Positions 24,338 to 32,203 of a stretch of 39,582 nucleotides of DNA are shown piece after piece. Made by a program: the position numbers and the translations under genes. Origin of the DNA: Chitinophagales bacterium (GTDB taxonomy: Bacteria > Bacteroidota > Bacteroidia > Chitinophagales > Saprospiraceae); assembly GCA_013297745.1 (NCBI GenBank), contig JAAFIM010000032.1:1-39582 (forward strand), in the 5' to 3' direction. Below the pieces are notes generated by a model. It saw nothing but the letters and a program-made list of their open reading frames with translations, made no database searches and was not told where the DNA came from. Positions within the stretch are counted from its first letter, which is position 1; each line of letters begins with the position of its first letter.

Positions 24338-26272
24338 CTAATCAAATAAAGCCCAATTTAGCCCAAAACGGATTAAAAAGTTGGGTTGAGCATAATCGGG
24401 TGCGGTAAAAAAGGTACTTTGTACAAAAGGTTGTAATATATTTTCAGCGTTAATAAATACCCTTGCTTGCCAAATTTTGACATTTATAAAATAATCTAAG
24501 ATAGGATAAGGTGCAACTAAATAGTTATTTTGTAGATTAAATTGCTGATTGAGGGGAAAATAAGCATTAGCTGCGTATGCTGACCACCAATTTACATTCA
24601 TTCCAGTGCGTATCAACAAAGTAGGATAGGGTCTAAACTGCCAACATAGTTGCGAATACACATTCCAAACGGGCAAACGGAGGGTATTATTGGGCGAGTT
24701 GATGGATTGAAAAAGGGCTTTGTTGTGAAAATGTATGTTTTTTAGCTTTAAACGATGTTCAGCAGCGACCTGCAACACGTTATTAACGTTAGCATCTTGG
24801 CGCATTACCCGCCCCGTATCTGCATAAATTAATTGCCCTACGAGTATATTTTTGGCAGAAACTTGCAATTTGAGTTTAGGCACGGCTATTATCAACTCCC
24901 CAACCAGCTCATTTTGAGGGGTGAAAGCATCATTTTGCCAAACCAATTGGCGCGAAACATACACAGTTTGCGCGATTTGCGACGGTTGATAACGTTGAAA
25001 CAAACCATTAAGCTGTAATTGCAACCAATTATTAAGTTTATAAGCTGCTTTTGCGCTCCCCAACAGGTCTAAAAAGCGGTTATTTTGAGCCACTTGAGCC
25101 TCTGCGTTGAAAGTAAAAGGGCGATTAGCGAGTTGATGATTGTTATAAACTTTGGCATTTAAGAAAAAATTGGGTACAAAAAGCTGTTTTACCTCCTGAT
25201 TAAATACAAAAAATTTCTGCACAAGGTTTATATCCAACCACAAAGGGCTATTTTCCAACGACGAACCCAACGGCATCAGCGCGCCTATGCTATGCGACCA
25301 AGTTTGTAAGCTGATAAAATGGCGGATACCGCGACGATTGGTGTTAAAAATATCATAATAATTGGCAGAATTTAGCAATTCGTTGTCTGTATATTTATAT
25401 TTTTCGGTAGAAAAAGCCAAAGTTTGTTGTAATTTATACCTTCCTCTATCCACAAACTGGCTATCCAAAGCCTTATGATGCCAATAATGGGTAAAATTAA
25501 AGCTGTTGGTTTCTATCATATATTTAGCGTTGCCCAAATTAATACCCAAATTCAGTAAATCTATGGTAGTAGCTTGTATGACGGCGGTAGAGTCGCTAAG
25601 TCCCCCGTTTTCTGTGATTTCAGCATTATAGTTTTGATACAACGGGCGGGCTTCATAACGCATATTTGGGCTTACCCAACGCAAAGCCACAGCCAAATTT
25701 TGATGTCTGGCTTTTTGCCTTTCGTAAAACCCTAAAGCATTATTGACGTTGAAATGTATCATATAGTATAAACGAGAGGTCGGTTGGTGAGCGAAACTTG
25801 CCCTAACAAAGGTGTTGCGTTGGTTGATTTGGCTATAAAATAACTCTGTAAAAGGGCGATTGTTGCCTATTTTATACCATTTTAATTGATTTGTGTGTAG
25901 TTGATAAGGTTTATACGCTTCCAAACCCAACCAAAAGCCCCCGCGAGGGGTTATATTGTAGGCGCGTTCTACCAAAGGGCTACCCCAAACCCCCAAGTTG
26001 AGACAAAAATTAGGCAATTGTGCAGCCCAAGTAGGGTTGATTTGTTCAAAATAAAGCAAAGAAGTATCTATACGTTGCCAATTTTGTTGTTCGCCAACCC
26101 GCTGCCATACAGGGGTGGTATCCCCAAGCGGGCGGTTGAGGTCTTCTTCCAAACTATCCAAAGGCAAGCTATCGGTTTGAATGTTATTATTGTTGGGATT
26201 ATTTTGGGCAAAACTGGCAACAATGGAGACAAAAAAGGATAAAAACAAGCTAAAAAATATGCGAAAATACAT
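24338..26272 (-). CDS. Putative outer-membrane porin (Porin_10-like)
   Basis: 644 residues. The signal peptide MYFRIFFSLFLSFFVSIVASFAQ fixes the start at 26272; an in-frame ATG at 26359 would add 29 residues, bury the signal and run through the leader hairpin. An acidic, Asp/Leu-rich stretch (about 30-55, DSLPLDSLEEDLNRPLG) is followed by many amphipathic beta strands rich in Tyr, Phe, Asn and Gln, ending FGLNWALFD, as in the Bacteroidota Porin_10 (DUF4289) family. Length and ending fit that family. It probably forms a beta barrel; cargo unknown. The leader between promoter and start contains a terminator-like hairpin. Confidence 0.82.
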   Translation of the reverse strand: MYFRIFFSLFLSFFVSIVASFAQNNPNNNNIQTDSLPLDSLEEDLNRPLGDTTPVWQRVGEQQNWQRIDTSLLYFEQINPTWAAQLPNFCLNLGVWGSPLVERAYNITPRGGFWLGLEAYKPYQLHTNQLKWYKIGNNRPFTELFYSQINQRNTFVRASFAHQPTSRLYYMIHFNVNNALGFYERQKARHQNLAVALRWVSPNMRYEARPLYQNYNAEITENGGLSDSTAVIQATTIDLLNLGINLGNAKYMIETNSFNFTHYWHHKALDSQFVDRGRYKLQQTLAFSTEKYKYTDNELLNSANYYDIFNTNRRGIRHFISLQTWSHSIGALMPLGSSLENSPLWLDINLVQKFFVFNQEVKQLFVPNFFLNAKVYNNHQLANRPFTFNAEAQVAQNNRFLDLLGSAKAAYKLNNWLQLQLNGLFQRYQPSQIAQTVYVSRQLVWQNDAFTPQNELVGELIIAVPKLKLQVSAKNILVGQLIYADTGRVMRQDANVNNVLQVAAEHRLKLKNIHFHNKALFQSINSPNNTLRLPVWNVYSQLCWQFRPYPTLLIRTGMNVNWWSAYAANAYFPLNQQFNLQNNYLVAPYPILDYFINVKIWQARVFINAENILQPFVQSTFFTAPDYAQPNFLIRFGLNWALFD

Positions 26273-26304
26273 AAAAAGGAAGTTTGAGAAATTAAATTTA
26301 GAGC

Positions 26305-26328
26305 ATAAAAAAAGCCCTTTGGGGCTTA
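26305..26328 (-). terminator. Terminator-like hairpin in the porin leader
   Basis: On the minus strand AAGCCC-CAAA-GGGCTT followed by TTTTT: a compact intrinsic terminator lying between the minus-strand promoter (26387-26380) and the porin start (26272). No gene precedes it on that strand, so it would stop the porin's own transcript early. Confidence 0.7.
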
Positions 26329-26376
26329 AAATATCCAGTTTGGCAAAAAATATAAGCAATTTTATAACAAAAAAGG

Positions 26377-26405
26377 TTGCAAAGATAATAAAATAGCTAT
26401 TTTTG
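26377..26405 (+). promoter_or_regulatory. Promoter of the DegT-type aminotransferase gene
   Basis: TTG (26377-26379), an 18-nt spacer, and TATTTTTG (26398-26405) followed by CGG; 26 bp before the start codon. It overlaps the divergent porin promoter. Confidence 0.65.
26380..26387 (-). promoter_or_regulatory. Promoter (-7 element) of the porin gene
   Basis: TATCTTTG followed by CAACC on the minus strand. It lies inside the spacer of the divergent promoter, so the two polymerases would compete for the same DNA. This implies a leader of about 100 nt. Confidence 0.55.
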
Positions 26406-26431
26406 CGGTTTAAAATATGAATTTATAAAAA

Positions 26432-27583
26432 ATGGAAACGCATCTTAATAAAATGCAAGCGATACAAATGGTTGATTTGAAAACGCAATATCAACAAATT
26501 AAACCTGAAGTAGAAGCGGCTTTAGCCCAATGTTTTGAGAAAGGGGATTTTATCAACGGGGCTTATGTGCAGTCGTTGCAACAAAACCTATCTCGGTATC
26601 TGGATGTAAGACATTCTATAGGTTGTGCCAACGGTACAGACGCTTTACAAATAGCGATGATGGCATTGGGGTTGAAGGCTGGCGACGAGGTTATTGTTCC
26701 TACATTTACCTATGTGGCTACTGCCGAAGTGATAGGGTTGTTGGGGCTAACCCCTGTGATGGTTGATGTGGATTTGGAGACGTTCAACCTGCGTCCTCAA
26801 GATGTAGAACAAGCGATTACGGACAAAACGCGCGCTATAGTTCCCGTGCATTTGTTCGGACAATGTTGTGATATGTCCGCTATAATGGAAATCGCGCGCA
26901 AAAATCGGCTGTATGTGATAGAAGACAACGCTCAAGCTATAGGCGCGGTTTATACCCACAATGGGGAAAAAACGTATGCGGGAACTATAGGGCATATTGG
27001 TTGCACCTCTTTCTACCCCTCCAAAAATTTGGGTGCTTATGGCGACGGTGGGGCTATGTTTACCAACGACGATACGTTGGCGGGCAAGCTAAAAATGGTA
27101 GCTAATCACGGGCAAAACAGACGCTATTATCACGATATTATTGGGGTTAATTCGCGTTTAGACAATTTGCAGGCTGCTTTTTTGGATATTAAGTTGAAAT
27201 ATCTGGACGAGTATATCCAACGCCGCCAATCTGCGGCCGCTTATTACGACGAGCATTTGGCAGCAGTAGAAGAAGTGATTTGCCCTAAGCGGGCTGCGTT
27301 TAGTACGCACGTTTTCCACCAATACACATTGCGCGTGCCAGCAGCCAAAAGGGATAAATTGCAGCAGTTTTTGCAAACTAAGCAAATCCCAAGTATGATT
27401 TATTACCCGTTGCCTTTGTACGAACAAGCTGCATTTAAGGATATTGTGCGCAAAGGAGCGGAAAGTTTTGCCAATACGGATGAGTTGTGCGCTACGGTAA
27501 TTTCTTTGCCTATGCACAGCGAGTTGAGTGTTGAGCAATTGGCTTATATTTGCGAGTCGATACAAGAATTTTTTGCGCGTTAA
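26432..27583 (+). CDS. DegT/DnrJ/EryC1-family PLP aminotransferase
   Basis: 383-residue sugar aminotransferase that places an amino group on a nucleotide-linked keto sugar, used in surface polysaccharide or glycan synthesis. The PLP-binding Lys198 is in TSFYPSKNLGAYGDGGA; Asp165 is in EDNAQAIGA; the CANGTDAL phosphate-binding loop lies at 65-72; VPTFTYVATAEV and VPVHLFGQ are typical. A second start Met exists at residue 8 (MQAIQMVDLK), which is closer to the usual family start, so the first seven residues may not be translated. No other sugar genes lie beside it, so its pathway is not visible here. Terminator downstream. Confidence 0.93.
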   Translation: METHLNKMQAIQMVDLKTQYQQIKPEVEAALAQCFEKGDFINGAYVQSLQQNLSRYLDVRHSIGCANGTDALQIAMMALGLKAGDEVIVPTFTYVATAEVIGLLGLTPVMVDVDLETFNLRPQDVEQAITDKTRAIVPVHLFGQCCDMSAIMEIARKNRLYVIEDNAQAIGAVYTHNGEKTYAGTIGHIGCTSFYPSKNLGAYGDGGAMFTNDDTLAGKLKMVANHGQNRRYYHDIIGVNSRLDNLQAAFLDIKLKYLDEYIQRRQSAAAYYDEHLAAVEEVICPKRAAFSTHVFHQYTLRVPAAKRDKLQQFLQTKQIPSMIYYPLPLYEQAAFKDIVRKGAESFANTDELCATVISLPMHSELSVEQLAYICESIQEFFAR

Positions 27584-27602
27584 GCGTTACCATTATACTT
27601 TC

Positions 27603-27638
27603 AACCACGAATTAAGCGATACAATTCGTGGTTTTTTT
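27603..27638 (+). terminator. Terminator between the aminotransferase gene and gldF
   Basis: Stem AACCACGAATT / AATTCGTGGTT (27603-27613 and 27623-27633) with loop AAGCGATAC, then seven T. It ends only 19 nt before the gldF start. Confidence 0.92.
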
Positions 27639-27656
27639 ATCCAAAAAGTTAGTAAT

Positions 27657-28388
27657 ATGTTCAGCATTTATAAAAAAGAAATCAATTTATTCCTAAGTTC
27701 GCTGGTGGGTTATCTATCTGTGGCTGTATTTTTGATAGCAACGGGTTTATTTGTGTGGGTATTTCCCACCTACAGCGTGATAGATTATGGATTTTCGGGG
27801 TTGGACTCTTTTTTTGAGATGTCGCCCTATGTATTTTTATTTTTGATACCAGCCATAACGATGCGTATGTTGGCAGAAGAGATGCAAACGGGAACTTTTG
27901 AGCTATTGGCTACGCGCCCGCTTACGGATTGGCAGATAATTATGGGAAAATACTTGGCGAGTATTAGCTTGGTGGCTTTAGCTTTATTGCCAACGCTAAT
28001 TTATTATTTTTCTGTGTATGAATTGGGTTTGCCCAAAGGGAATATAGACAGCGGGGCAGCGTTTGGTTCTTATATTGGTTTGTTTTTGTTGGGTTCTGTG
28101 TTTGCGGCTATAGGAATGTTCGCCTCTTCGCTTAGTCAAAACCAAATCGTAGCGTTTTTGTGGGCTTTATTTTTGTGCGCTTTCTGCTACGATGCGTTCG
28201 CCAATTTATCCAAATTGAGTATTTTTTTGGGTAAAACGGATGCTATAGTGGAAAAGTTGGGTATTAATTACCACTATCAATCCATCAGCAGGGGCTTGGT
28301 GGATTTTCGCGATGTAATCTATTTTTTTACGATAATTAGCTTCTTTCTATTGGCTACTAAATTGATGTTGGAGAAAAGAAAATGGTAA
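27657..28388 (+). CDS. gldF: Gliding motility ABC transporter permease GldF
   Basis: 243-residue ABC-2 type inner-membrane permease. The start at 27657 (MFSIYKKEINLFLSSLVGYL) is the standard GldF start; a longer reading would run back through the terminator into the aminotransferase gene. Six hydrophobic segments are visible, with FLIPAITMRMLAEEMQTGTF and ELLATRPLTDWQIIMGKYLA, the family's characteristic cytoplasmic loop. GldF works with GldA (ATPase) and GldG; in flavobacteria the complex is needed for gliding, though many gliding species lack it. Its last 7 bases overlap gldG, so the two are translationally coupled. gldA is not in the window. Confidence 0.93.
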   Translation: MFSIYKKEINLFLSSLVGYLSVAVFLIATGLFVWVFPTYSVIDYGFSGLDSFFEMSPYVFLFLIPAITMRMLAEEMQTGTFELLATRPLTDWQIIMGKYLASISLVALALLPTLIYYFSVYELGLPKGNIDSGAAFGSYIGLFLLGSVFAAIGMFASSLSQNQIVAFLWALFLCAFCYDAFANLSKLSIFLGKTDAIVEKLGINYHYQSISRGLVDFRDVIYFFTIISFFLLATKLMLEKRKW

Positions 28389-30151
28389 AATCTCAATCTA
28401 TTAGCTCGTTTCTTATCGCTACAGCTATACTTATTAGTTTAAACCTTGCAGCAAGTTTTGTGTATTGGGATTTGGATTTGACTTCAGACCGCCGCTTTAC
28501 GCTGAGTAGTTCCACCCGCCAATTGATAGGGGAATTAGACCAACCCATAACTGTAGAGGTGTATTTGGAGGGAACTTTCCCCGCCGAGTTCAAACATTTG
28601 CAGAACGCCACCCGCGAACTGTTGGAAAAATTGCGCAGTGTCAATCAGAACGTAGAATATCGCTTCCTCAACCCTTTGGAGATATTGGATAGTAGCCAAA
28701 CCAACGAAACCCGCGCCGCTGCTATCAAATCTATGCAAAAAAGGGGGATTAATCCTATCAATTTGACCGTAAATAGCGAAGGTCGGCAGGAAAAAATTAT
28801 CGTATTCCCTTGCGCCAGCGTGCGTATTGGCAACAGCGAAAAGGTTATCAACCTGATAGAAATGGGCGGTATCGCTTCCGATGATAGAAAAATGGAGATG
28901 ATTAACGTTTCTATCAACTTATTGGAGTATAAATTTGCCAACGCTATCCAAAAATTGCAGGTCAAAAGCCGCCCGCGGATTGCTTTGCTCACAGGACACG
29001 GAGAATTGCAGCGACCTTATTCGGAAAGTTTGGAAAAAGCACTATTTGAGTACTACGATATAGCCCGTTTGGATTTGGATTCTACCTTTGGGGTGGATAA
29101 ATTGGTGGATTTGTTGATTATAGCCAAACCTTTGCGCCCTTTCGGGGAACGGCATCAGTTTATGATAGACCAATATATTATGAACGGGGGTAAAACGCTC
29201 TGGTTGGTGGATATGTTGAACGTGGATTTGGACAGTTTTGGGCGCAGTGCTAGCTTTATCCCCTTTGATAGGGGATTGGATGTGGGCGGTATATTGTACA
29301 ATTATGGCGCGCGCGTCAATGCCAACGTAATTTCCGACCTGCGCTGTAGTTCTATCCCTGTGGATGTTAACACCAACCCCCAAGCTAAACCACAGTTGGA
29401 GTTGAAAAAGTGGATTTTTCACCCTACGGTTTATCCCTACCACACAGCAGCCGAAACGCAAAAAGAGGGCAGCAGTAGCATTTTACACCCTATAGTTAAA
29501 AATTTGGATTATGTAGATTGCCGCTATCCGAGCAGTATAGACATCGTACAAAGTCAAGGGAATGTGAAAGCGACCCCATTATTGCGCAGTTCGCGTTATA
29601 GCAAAGCTTTATTCCCGCCTGTAGAGTTGAGTTTATCCGTTGCTTATCAGAATATAACCCAAGAAATGTTTGAAGATGCAGCCAAAAAGAACGCCAATTA
29701 TTTGAACGTGGCGGTTTTGCTGGAGGGAGAATTTAGCTCTTATTTTAGAAATCGGGTATCGCCCGAAATGACAGCTTCTTTCGCCAAAGCGGGAAAGCCC
29801 ATTTTAGAAAAAAGCCAAGCTACTAAAATGGTGGTGATTAGCGATGGCGATTTGGCTAGAAATGAGGTTTTGATGCAAAATAATACTGTAGTGCCTTTGG
29901 GTTTGAACAAGTTTGAAGGTTATCAATACGGCAACAGAGATTTTTTAATCAACGCCATAGAGTATATGTTGGACGACAAGGGGATTATTGCCGCTCGCAA
30001 TAAAGAGATTAAATTGCGCCCATTAGACCAGCAGCGCGCTTTCAGCGAAAAACTGCAATGGCAATTTATTAATTTGGGTTTGCCTTTGTTGTTATTGGCT
30101 TTGTTCGGGTTTGGTTATAGTTATTGGCGTAAGCGCAAATATACGGATTAA
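28382..30151 (+). CDS. gldG: Gliding motility ABC transporter auxiliary protein GldG
   Basis: 589 residues. An N-terminal membrane helix (about 8-30) is followed by LTSDRRFTLSSSTRQLI, the standard opening of GldG and related ABC-auxiliary proteins. There is a large periplasmic domain (about 40-560) with IALLTGHGELQRPYSE and GGKTLWLVDMLNVDLDS in the expected order. A C-terminal membrane helix (about 562-582, FINLGLPLLLLALFGFGYSYW) ends in the basic tail RKRKYTD. It overlaps gldF by 7 bp and ends at a strong terminator, so gldFG is a two-gene unit. Confidence 0.93.
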   Translation: MVKSQSISSFLIATAILISLNLAASFVYWDLDLTSDRRFTLSSSTRQLIGELDQPITVEVYLEGTFPAEFKHLQNATRELLEKLRSVNQNVEYRFLNPLEILDSSQTNETRAAAIKSMQKRGINPINLTVNSEGRQEKIIVFPCASVRIGNSEKVINLIEMGGIASDDRKMEMINVSINLLEYKFANAIQKLQVKSRPRIALLTGHGELQRPYSESLEKALFEYYDIARLDLDSTFGVDKLVDLLIIAKPLRPFGERHQFMIDQYIMNGGKTLWLVDMLNVDLDSFGRSASFIPFDRGLDVGGILYNYGARVNANVISDLRCSSIPVDVNTNPQAKPQLELKKWIFHPTVYPYHTAAETQKEGSSSILHPIVKNLDYVDCRYPSSIDIVQSQGNVKATPLLRSSRYSKALFPPVELSLSVAYQNITQEMFEDAAKKNANYLNVAVLLEGEFSSYFRNRVSPEMTASFAKAGKPILEKSQATKMVVISDGDLARNEVLMQNNTVVPLGLNKFEGYQYGNRDFLINAIEYMLDDKGIIAARNKEIKLRPLDQQRAFSEKLQWQFINLGLPLLLLALFGFGYSYWRKRKYTD

Positions 30152-30171
30152 ATCACATTCAAAAATGTTAT

Positions 30172-30209
30172 AAAGCGGTTGTTTCATTGCGAAGCAGCCG
30201 CTTTTTTTT
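30172..30209. terminator. Bidirectional terminator between gldG and dapD
   Basis: 14-bp stem AAAGCGGTTGTTTC / GAAGCAGCCGCTTT with two G-U pairs, loop ATTGC, then T-run; the genes converge here. Confidence 0.9.
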
Positions 30210-30211
30210 AT

Positions 30212-31021
30212 TTAACAAGCTACTGAATGGTCGCGTAAAGCATCGTTGAGAGAGGTTTTTTTATCCGTGCTTTCTTTACGCTGTCCGATGATTATGGCGC
30301 AAGGTACGTTATATTTGCCAGCAGGGAATTGTTTCTCGTAAGAAGCGGGAATTACTACAGAGCGCGGAGGAACATATTGGGTGTATTCCATTGGTTTTGA
30401 ACCTGTTACGTCTATAATTTTGGTAGAAGCGGTTAATACCACATTCGCACCCAAAACGGCTTCGCGCCCAATGCGTACACCTTCCACGACTATAGCGCGA
30501 GAACCGATAAAGCAATCATCTTCTATAATCACGGGCGCAGCCTGTACGGGTTCCAACACCCCGCCGATACCCACACCACCGCTCAAGTGTACATTTTTGC
30601 CAATTTGTGCGCAACTGCCTACAGTCGCCCAAGTATCTACCATCGTGCCGCTATCCACATACGCGCCTATATTCACAAAAGAGGGCATACAAATCACCCC
30701 GTTGGAAACATAACTCCCATAACGAAGCACAGAACCGGGCACAGCGCGAATCCCAGCCGTTTTTAAATCCTTTTTTAAAGCAATTTTATCGTGGAATTCA
30801 AACGGATTAGCGGGCATAACCTCCATTTGTTGGATAGGAAAGTATAAAATTACCGCTTTTTTCACCCATTCGTTGATAGTCCATCCGCCTTGAGGGTTGG
30901 GTTCGGCTACGCGCAAGCTGCCTTTGTCTAATAAAGCGATAACTTCGCGTATAGTGGCTTGAATTTCAGCATTTTTCAACAGTTCTCGGTTTTGCCAAGC
31001 AGTTTCTATAATTGATTGCAT
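30212..31021 (-). CDS. dapD: Tetrahydrodipicolinate N-succinyltransferase
   Basis: 269-residue trimeric acyltransferase of the succinylase branch of lysine and meso-diaminopimelate synthesis. It transfers succinate from succinyl-CoA to 2,3,4,5-tetrahydrodipicolinate in the cytoplasm. The N-terminal helical part (1-100) contains GGWTINEWVKKAVILYF. The left-handed beta-helix follows, with hexapeptide repeats such as VNIGAYVDSGTMVDTWATVG and SCAQIGKNVHLSGGVGIGG. The C-terminus has the expected VPPRSVVIPASYEKQFPAGKY. Length and motifs are standard. It stands alone with a promoter-like element 50 bp upstream. Confidence 0.96.
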   Translation of the reverse strand: MQSIIETAWQNRELLKNAEIQATIREVIALLDKGSLRVAEPNPQGGWTINEWVKKAVILYFPIQQMEVMPANPFEFHDKIALKKDLKTAGIRAVPGSVLRYGSYVSNGVICMPSFVNIGAYVDSGTMVDTWATVGSCAQIGKNVHLSGGVGIGGVLEPVQAAPVIIEDDCFIGSRAIVVEGVRIGREAVLGANVVLTASTKIIDVTGSKPMEYTQYVPPRSVVIPASYEKQFPAGKYNVPCAIIIGQRKESTDKKTSLNDALRDHSVAC

Positions 31022-31069
31022 TGTATAGATAAATCTTTTTTTGATAAGGTTATTTGTTCAAAATCGGCG

Positions 31070-31077
31070 CAAAAGTA
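31070..31077 (-). promoter_or_regulatory. Promoter (-7 element) of dapD
   Basis: TACTTTTG followed by CGCCG on the minus strand. It abuts the stop codon of the OmpA-domain gene, so the upstream part of the promoter lies inside that coding sequence; spacing to a TTG is not ideal. Confidence 0.5.
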
Positions 31078-31078
31078 G

Positions 31079-32110
31079 TTATTTTTTCAGCACTTTTAGC
31101 TCAACACGTCTATTTTTTTTGCGCTCTTCGGGCTTATTGTTGTCAAAGGCTGGTTTTGTTTCCCCAAAGGCTTGAATTTTCACCCGTTCTGCTTTTATCC
31201 CTTTTTGTAAAATATAAGTTTGGCAAGCCTGTACGCGGTTGAGTGAAAGTTGGTAATTTTTTTCTACATCGCCCTCGTTGGACGTGTGTCCGCTCAGTTC
31301 TATAGCCATATTGGGGTTGATGAGCAACCAACCCGCCACTTTGTCCAATTCCAAGCAGGTTAGGCTATCCAAATCAAATTTTGATTGGGCGAATTGTACA
31401 TTTTTTAAAATTAGCACATCGTTTTCGTTCAAATTATTATCTTTTTCCACAAAAACGGTGTCGGTTTTGGGGTTGAGGAAGGGATTTTTACCGCAATTTA
31501 ACTCGCCCTGTTGGGGAATATAACAAGCTAAAACGCTAATATCATCTATAGCGAAATCGTTATCGCCAGCTTCTGTATTTTGGTTATAAATTTCTATAAT
31601 CGCGCTAGTATCTGCACCCGAATACCATTCAAACCCCAAATCTATCCAATCGCACTGGTCTAAATACACATCGCGGCTATCTACTATCATTTTCCCATTT
31701 AGACGAATTTCTATAAAAGGGGGTTGAGTTACCAAATTGCTAAACCAAGCCTTAAAAGAGAGCAAAGACATACTCGGCACGCATATTTTTTGCTTCCAAA
31801 CTACAGTATTGGGTTTCACCGCGCCATTGACCAACATCATTTTGCCCTTGCCTGAAGTGTGGTCGCCGCAATCTTTAAACGCATAATGCAAATTGCCTAT
31901 AGATTTTTCTACGGCTATGCGCCCTTCTGGGATTAGCCCGTCGGCTTGGGCGGGAACGTACTGGTGCGCGGTTTCAAATTGGCTAAAACCCTGCTCAAAA
32001 TCGCCATTTTGTACCAAATTTCTCTTCCCCAATTTTAGCCCGTTGGGACATTGAGCAAATAGATAGAAAGGTACGAACAAAAAGAGGGTTAAAACTGTGT
32101 ATTTATTCAT
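31079..32110 (-). CDS. OmpA-domain outer-membrane protein
   Basis: 343 residues. The signal peptide MNKYTVLTLFLFVPFYLFAQ fixes the start at 32110; a longer frame to 32182 would cross the upstream terminator. An N-terminal beta-sandwich follows, opening GKRNLVQNGDFEQGFSQF, the NGDFE form of CBM4/9-like domains, then FDLDSLTCLEL near residue 245. The C-terminal 110 residues are an OmpA/Pal-like peptidoglycan-binding domain: IELSGHTSNEGDVEKNYQLS, then LNRVQACQTYIL, VKIQAFGETKPAFDN and KNRRVELKVLKK. It probably anchors the outer membrane to the wall while showing a ligand-binding domain. The ligand is unknown. Confidence 0.9.
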   Translation of the reverse strand: MNKYTVLTLFLFVPFYLFAQCPNGLKLGKRNLVQNGDFEQGFSQFETAHQYVPAQADGLIPEGRIAVEKSIGNLHYAFKDCGDHTSGKGKMMLVNGAVKPNTVVWKQKICVPSMSLLSFKAWFSNLVTQPPFIEIRLNGKMIVDSRDVYLDQCDWIDLGFEWYSGADTSAIIEIYNQNTEAGDNDFAIDDISVLACYIPQQGELNCGKNPFLNPKTDTVFVEKDNNLNENDVLILKNVQFAQSKFDLDSLTCLELDKVAGWLLINPNMAIELSGHTSNEGDVEKNYQLSLNRVQACQTYILQKGIKAERVKIQAFGETKPAFDNNKPEERKKNRRVELKVLKK

Positions 32111-32140
32111 AGATAATGGGAGTTTGGGTTGATAAAACGT

Positions 32141-32179
32141 AAAAAAAGCCCCGTTCGTATGAGACAGAACAGGGCTTTT
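32141..32179 (-). terminator. Terminator of the aldehyde dehydrogenase gene
   Basis: Stem 32144-32156 with 32167-32179 (GAACGGGGCTTTT on the transcript's right arm), one G-U pair, ten-base loop, followed on the minus strand by a T-run at 32147-32141. It lies between the ALDH stop and the OmpA-domain start. Confidence 0.85.
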
Positions 32180-32203
32180 CAAATTTTATGAATAAAATGG
32201 TTA

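Noticed and set aside
26272-26359. Longer N-terminus for the porin
   Set aside because: It would place the signal peptide internally and translate across the leader hairpin; the ATG at 26272 gives a normal signal peptide.
27528-27656. Longer N-terminus for GldF
   Set aside because: It would overlap the aminotransferase gene and its terminator, and GldF proteins start at the MFSIYKKE position.
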